Positions 60,330 through 64,000 of a DNA stretch of 64,000 bases are shown in pieces. The stretch is from assembly GCA_021155045.1 (NCBI GenBank), contig JAJNQB010000009.1, positions 62,001 to 126,000 on the forward strand, written 5' to 3'. Every line of letters begins with the position of its first letter. Position 1 is the stretch's first letter. Made by a program: the position numbers and the translations under genes. The notes beneath the pieces were generated by a model, which was given only the letters and a program-made list of their open reading frames with translations, searched no databases and was not told the origin of the DNA. The stretch is from Arcticibacter sp. GTDB lineage: Bacteria > Bacteroidota > Bacteroidia > 2-12-FULL-35-15.

Positions 60330-61799
60330 ATGGATTTAAAACAATTGATAAAAGAATTATCCCCAAGTCTTTTAGATGAATTAGAAAACGAATTAATTAT
60401 AAGCAAATCCTCTAAGAGCATTATACTTTTAAATGATTTAAAGCTAAATAAACCAGAACTTGAAATTCAAAAAAAACTTAACCTTACTCCTTCAGCTTTT
60501 TACACACTAAAATCAAGGTTAAATAATAAAATCCAAAAATTTATAGCAGAAGAAATTATAAAGAATGTAAACGGTAAGCCCAATGAGATTTTTGTTTTGA
60601 TTAATCATATTGATAAATTGTTGTACTTCTATCCACGAAATATGGCAATATCATTTCTACTAATGATGGAAAAAAAATGCTTACAAGCAGAAAATTTTAT
60701 GTGCTTAAGGTATATATACAAGGGATTGAAACAAATTCATTTTTATTCTCCTAAATATTATGATTATTTAAAATTATATCAAGATGCTGTTTCTAGTGAA
60801 GATATTATCGAACAATCTGAAGACATCGTATTAGCGTTTAATAGTCAATTAGGACGATATTTTTTAGATAATAAAGAATATAGGATTGAACTTTTGAATG
60901 CCTACATAAATAGATTAGCCGAAAATTATTCAATAAATAAAAGCAAATATTTGCTTTTATTTAAAAATATTTTAGAGATACAATATTATTTGAATGTTGA
61001 AAAAAATAAAAGCATCGATAAAAATAACTCTGTTTTTAAGCTTTTAAATGAAACCTTTGATTTGGTTCAAAATGAGCATGAAAATCCTAAAGTAGAGCAT
61101 TATGCTTATTGGATTAATGTGCTATTTTTTAAATATTATGTACTGATTCAATCGTACAAAAAAGCGCAAAAAAAATATGAATTATTATTAAAAAATAAGC
61201 TGGTATATTTAAACCGATATTTCTTTGTTTCTAATTTCTTGTTCTCAGAAATAGAATATCGATTGAATTTTCAAGAAGAAGGCAATCCTAGTTTTAAGGT
61301 AATAGATTTTAATGCCGATTTTACTAAAGAAAATGCAGAAAATTTTATTTCATTCAAAGTGTTTCATGCTTTGAATCTTTTTTACGATGAAAATTATAAG
61401 CAAGCATATATGGTAGTTAGAGACCTTTATTTAGAAATAAAATTAAATAATTATAGTGAATTTAAAACGGAGATTGCAATTTTTGAAATTTTGTTGGAAA
61501 TTATTTTAAAAAAAACAGATATTGCAAAAAATCATTTAAGAGGCGTTATTAGAAAAAGTAATATTAAAGACACAAAGAGTAACATCATTAAATTGTACAT
61601 CAAACTTTTTAATGCAGCATTGCCAGATTCTAAAAAAAACAAGAACGAATTAATAGAAAATATATATAGCGAAATAGCCATGCAACAATCACGATTTTTT
61701 ACAAATAAAATAAAAGAAGAATCGGTTTCTTTTGGCTATAAAATTCTTCCCTTGATAAAAATTAGCGATAAAATACTAAGTTTTATCGTTGAACGATAG
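60330..61799 (+). CDS. Large helical-repeat protein (paralogue 2)
   Basis: 489 aa, helical, no signal peptide. The N-terminal pattern LTPSAFYTLKSRLNNKIQKF matches NKTAYYVLRSRLYDRLQDF of the next gene, so the two are clear paralogues. The gene is preceded by the hydroxylase-family gene after 27 bases. TPR-like repeats (YKQAYMVVRDLYLEIKLNNY) continue to the end. Function unknown; no catalytic residues seen. Confidence 0.7.
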   Translation: MDLKQLIKELSPSLLDELENELIISKSSKSIILLNDLKLNKPELEIQKKLNLTPSAFYTLKSRLNNKIQKFIAEEIIKNVNGKPNEIFVLINHIDKLLYFYPRNMAISFLLMMEKKCLQAENFMCLRYIYKGLKQIHFYSPKYYDYLKLYQDAVSSEDIIEQSEDIVLAFNSQLGRYFLDNKEYRIELLNAYINRLAENYSINKSKYLLLFKNILEIQYYLNVEKNKSIDKNNSVFKLLNETFDLVQNEHENPKVEHYAYWINVLFFKYYVLIQSYKKAQKKYELLLKNKLVYLNRYFFVSNFLFSEIEYRLNFQEEGNPSFKVIDFNADFTKENAENFISFKVFHALNLFYDENYKQAYMVVRDLYLEIKLNNYSEFKTEIAIFEILLEIILKKTDIAKNHLRGVIRKSNIKDTKSNIIKLYIKLFNAALPDSKKNKNELIENIYSEIAMQQSRFFTNKIKEESVSFGYKILPLIKISDKILSFIVER

Positions 61800-61947
61800 T
61801 TAATTTTCAATTACCTGCCATTTATTTAAAAAATCTTACATAGGTTTAAATCCGAGCTTAATTGTTATTTTTGTTGCGTTTAATCATATATTTTTGGACC
61901 CTGAAATGCTACTTTAAGCTTGTTACTCTTTATTTTCAATTGTATTT

Positions 61948-63372
61948 ATGAATTTAGAAGCGGTGGTTTTAGAACTGCCAAATGATTTGTTGCTGGAATT
62001 TTCTTGTTTATTAGATGCTGCAAATGCAAAAAAGTACAATCTACTGCTTCATGCCATCAGAAATCAAAAAAGCACCGAATTTCAGCTAAAAGAACTAAGT
62101 CCAAATAAAACAGCCTATTACGTGCTAAGATCACGTTTGTACGATAGACTTCAAGATTTTCTTTTTCTCAAATATTACGAAAATAGTAAGTGTCCAGACG
62201 TTAGTATATTGGATGATCTTTTTTTAAATAATAATAAAGAAATTGCGGAATGTATTTTTCTAAAGATGGAGAGCATGTTGCTTTTGGCGCAAGATTTTGA
62301 AAAATTAATTCCGTTATACAGGTTAATTCTCAAATACGCTGTTTATACCAATAAATACAATGATTATGCGTATAAATACAAAAAGGCACTACACAATTTG
62401 TTTTGTATCAATAAAACAGAAGATGCTTTTATTGAATTTAACCAGCTATTAAGCGATTACTTTATCACTAAAAATGAGAAAACTTTAAGGCAACTTTCTG
62501 CAATTATTTTAGTAATTAATAAAAATTATAAAAAAACAGGTTTAAAAAGGATAAAAATACTCTTCTATTTGACCGAAATTCAATTATACATATCTTTTTC
62601 TATTGAATCACAAAACATTGAAAATGTTTTGTATCACGACTTATTTAATGAGATTGATGATTATCAATTGTCAAACTCTATTTACGATAGATTTTTGCCT
62701 TGGAGCTCATGCTTGGACATTATTAAATTTGAGTGGTTTGTTAAAATTGATAGGTTAAATAAATCAAAAGAATATTTAGAAAAACTAATAGAAAAAAATA
62801 GTATTGTCATCTCCTTTTCTAGTATTATTTTTCGTTCTAATTTTTATGTTTCAGTTATCAAGTACCAACTTAAAACTAATAATGAAAAGGAGCTCATTCA
62901 TATTTTTAATAAAATAGGCTGTAGCCGGTATATTAACAATAAAGTTGATTTATATGTTTTTAACCTTTTTCATGCATTATCATTGTTTTATGATAAACGT
63001 TTTGATGAAGCGTCTAAGATTCTTATTACATTTCAAAATGATTGTAATTATAAAGAATATTTGGTAATTGATATTGAAATTAAATTGCTATTGGCTCTTT
63101 TTGAGATATTAAATAAGAAAGATGATTTAGCGAAGTTTAATATCCGTAATGTAGCAAGGAAAATAATGTTAGATAATAGAGGTGGTGCATTTGAGAATTA
63201 CAAAACAATTTTAAAAATTTTGAAAACATCCTTGTCAAATAAAGGACCAAGTCATAAACAAAAGTTAATCACAAAATATTTAGACGTCTTAAATCTTAAT
63301 AAATCGTCCAGTTATTTTTTCGAAATATTATTTTTAGATCACCATATTGTTTCCGAATTAAGTAAAAAATAG
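61948..63372 (+). CDS. Large helical-repeat protein (paralogue 3)
   Basis: 474 aa, helical. The same architecture as the previous gene: N-terminal LELPNDLLLEFSCLLDAANA, then SPNKTAYYVLRSRLYDRLQD, then repeats (LFHALSLFYDKRFDEASKIL; the gene before has FHALNLFYDENYKQAYM). A -7 element TATTTTTG lies at 61866-61873. The two genes are a tandem duplication that has diverged. Function unknown. Confidence 0.7.
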   Translation: MNLEAVVLELPNDLLLEFSCLLDAANAKKYNLLLHAIRNQKSTEFQLKELSPNKTAYYVLRSRLYDRLQDFLFLKYYENSKCPDVSILDDLFLNNNKEIAECIFLKMESMLLLAQDFEKLIPLYRLILKYAVYTNKYNDYAYKYKKALHNLFCINKTEDAFIEFNQLLSDYFITKNEKTLRQLSAIILVINKNYKKTGLKRIKILFYLTEIQLYISFSIESQNIENVLYHDLFNEIDDYQLSNSIYDRFLPWSSCLDIIKFEWFVKIDRLNKSKEYLEKLIEKNSIVISFSSIIFRSNFYVSVIKYQLKTNNEKELIHIFNKIGCSRYINNKVDLYVFNLFHALSLFYDKRFDEASKILITFQNDCNYKEYLVIDIEIKLLLALFEILNKKDDLAKFNIRNVARKIMLDNRGGAFENYKTILKILKTSLSNKGPSHKQKLITKYLDVLNLNKSSSYFFEILFLDHHIVSELSKK

Positions 63373-63553
63373 TAGTCTCATTTATTTGAAATAATGTATT
63401 AGAATGATTGTATTTGTTTGCTTTTTTTAAAAAAATACAAAATGCATTAAAACATTACATACATGATATTTATCATGCTTTATCGTTTGGAATATTAAAA
63501 ATGTGTTGTAGTTTTACTGTGTAAATTTTTCTGTATAAAATTTATGATTACAG

Positions 63554-63659
63554 AGGAAGTAACACAGGTAGTATAAACACTTTTTTCTTTCATTAGGCGA
63601 TTCCTATCGGGGTGATATTAATTAGCTAAATATGAAAAAAGTTTACTTGGTTACTTCCT
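63554..63659. repeat. Long palindrome with TATCGGGGTGATA apex (copy 6 of family, inverted)
   Basis: Outer arms AGGAAGTAAC / GTTACTTCCT (63554-63563 and 63650-63659), inner T-rich/A-rich arms (CTTTTTTC / GAAAAAAG), apex TATCGGGGTGATA at 63605-63617. On the minus strand this is TATCACCCCGATA, as in copy 3. About 106 bases. Confidence 0.6.
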
Positions 63660-63748
63660 TTCATATTAAAATTATGATAAACAATTTTTCCTTTCTTTTA
63701 AATATTATTCCGATTAGTACAGGTGCTATTCGATAACAGACTAATACT

Positions 63749-63829
63749 ATGAAACGAGAAAATATATTAGATGTTTTATTAGTGTTTTTTTGCTTTTTGT
63801 TTTGGTTTATTTGTAAAATCAGTTTTTAA
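63749..63829 (+). CDS. Tiny hydrophobic peptide ORF, doubtful
   Basis: 26 codons starting MKRENILDVL, with a single hydrophobic stretch (VLLVFFCFLFWFI). It could be a membrane micropeptide but there is no promoter or family support. A small hairpin (TTCATTTGAAA / TTTCAAATGAA) follows. Confidence 0.2.
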   Translation: MKRENILDVLLVFFCFLFWFICKISF

Positions 63830-63863
63830 GCCAAATTATTCATTTGAAACTTTCAAATGAATA

Positions 63864-63902
63864 AACCATTAATAAAATAAATCCTTCCGCTTGCGTGTGT
63901 TC
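63864..63902 (+). repeat. Degenerate CATGGACAAATAAG-type repeat, copy 3
   Basis: ACCATT...AAATAAATCCTTCCGCTTGCGTG aligns with the core of the copies at 49153 and 49319 (CCTTCCG, then T/C-rich GCATG/GCGTG) but has several changes. Confidence 0.4.
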
Positions 63903-64000
63903 CACCAAACTGTTAACTATTAACCGATATAATGTTTGTTAGTCTTTCTTATACCCATAAAATACAATAAAGCCTTACAAACACTTAATCGCAGACAGTT

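Larger units (their letters stand above)
63373..64000. other. Gene-poor end of the window
   Basis: About 630 AT-rich bases with a long palindrome, a degenerate repeat and a tiny ORF, listed separately. No conserved gene, tRNA or rRNA is visible. Confidence 0.5.

Noticed and set aside
61866..61873. -7 element TATTTTTG before paralogue 3 as a firm promoter
   Set aside because: It matches TAnnTTTG but has no -33 partner and lies about 75 bases from the ATG; it is mentioned with the gene but not listed as a feature.
1..64000. tRNA or rRNA genes
   Set aside because: No cloverleaf-like block with a TTCRA loop and CCA-adjacent stem or conserved rRNA stretches was found by eye. A tRNAscan-SE or Infernal run would settle it.

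Overview
The window is AT-rich chromosomal DNA from a member of the Bacteroidota (Bacteroidetes), most like a flavobacterial or cytophagal lineage. The evidence is: secreted proteins carrying type IX secretion (T9SS) C-terminal sorting domains; a PorP/SprF-family protein; a short RpoD-type sigma factor; a long GAPDH; repeated use of the Bacteroidetes -7 promoter element TAnnTTTG with little Shine-Dalgarno signal; futalosine-pathway menaquinone synthesis (mqnE); and carotenoid genes including a CruF-like one. No rRNA, tRNA, CRISPR array, transposase or integrase was seen.

Layout. 1-19 kb is mostly housekeeping: dapF, an HtrA protease, rpoD, GAPDH, a Kir-type K+ channel, prfC, rplS, an FtsB/DivIC-like gene, an L,D-transpeptidase, rsmD, argS and a thioredoxin-like lipid- or cell-surface-facing protein. 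19-30.4 kb is a minus-strand block of surface and secretion genes: a PorP/SprF protein paired with a type B T9SS substrate, then an 888-aa and a 1853-aa type A T9SS substrate, each preceded by a small secreted protein. 30.5-38.8 kb holds an MFS transporter, a peptide-binding lipoprotein, an ECF sigma / anti-sigma-like / CpxP-like operon ending in a truncated MbnP-like gene joined to a start-less YHYH gene, a Nudix hydrolase and a CPBP protease. 39-46 kb is an apparent specialised-metabolism group: VOC lipoprotein, flavin-dependent halogenase-like enzyme, DUF1702-like protein, small conserved protein, BtrH-like protein, secreted protein and O-methyltransferase. 46-49.5 kb is gene-poor, with small secreted proteins and dense palindromic repeats. 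49.5-64 kb has a helical-repeat protein with an ECF sigma factor, an OmpR-type regulator, mqnE, an RNA m5C methyltransferase, a carotenoid operon (crtI-crtB-hypothetical-cruF), rpe, a fatty acid hydroxylase/sterol desaturase family enzyme and two tandem paralogous helical-repeat proteins.

The most unusual signal is not protein coding. A hairpin-apex motif, ACCCC(T)GATA, recurs six times between genes (near 5490, 39030, 47850, 48390, 48535 and, inverted, 63610). One copy (39005-39088) has its own promoter and its own terminator hairpin, so it looks like a free-standing small RNA. Three others are long palindromes sharing the outer arms GGAGCGC/GCGCTCC. Two further dispersed repeat families (AAGGGCAGTTCTAA and CATGGACAAATAAG types) lie in the same intergenic deserts. 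The second strong anomaly is the MbnP/YHYH junction at about 35.26 kb, which looks like a deletion scar joining two secreted-protein genes.
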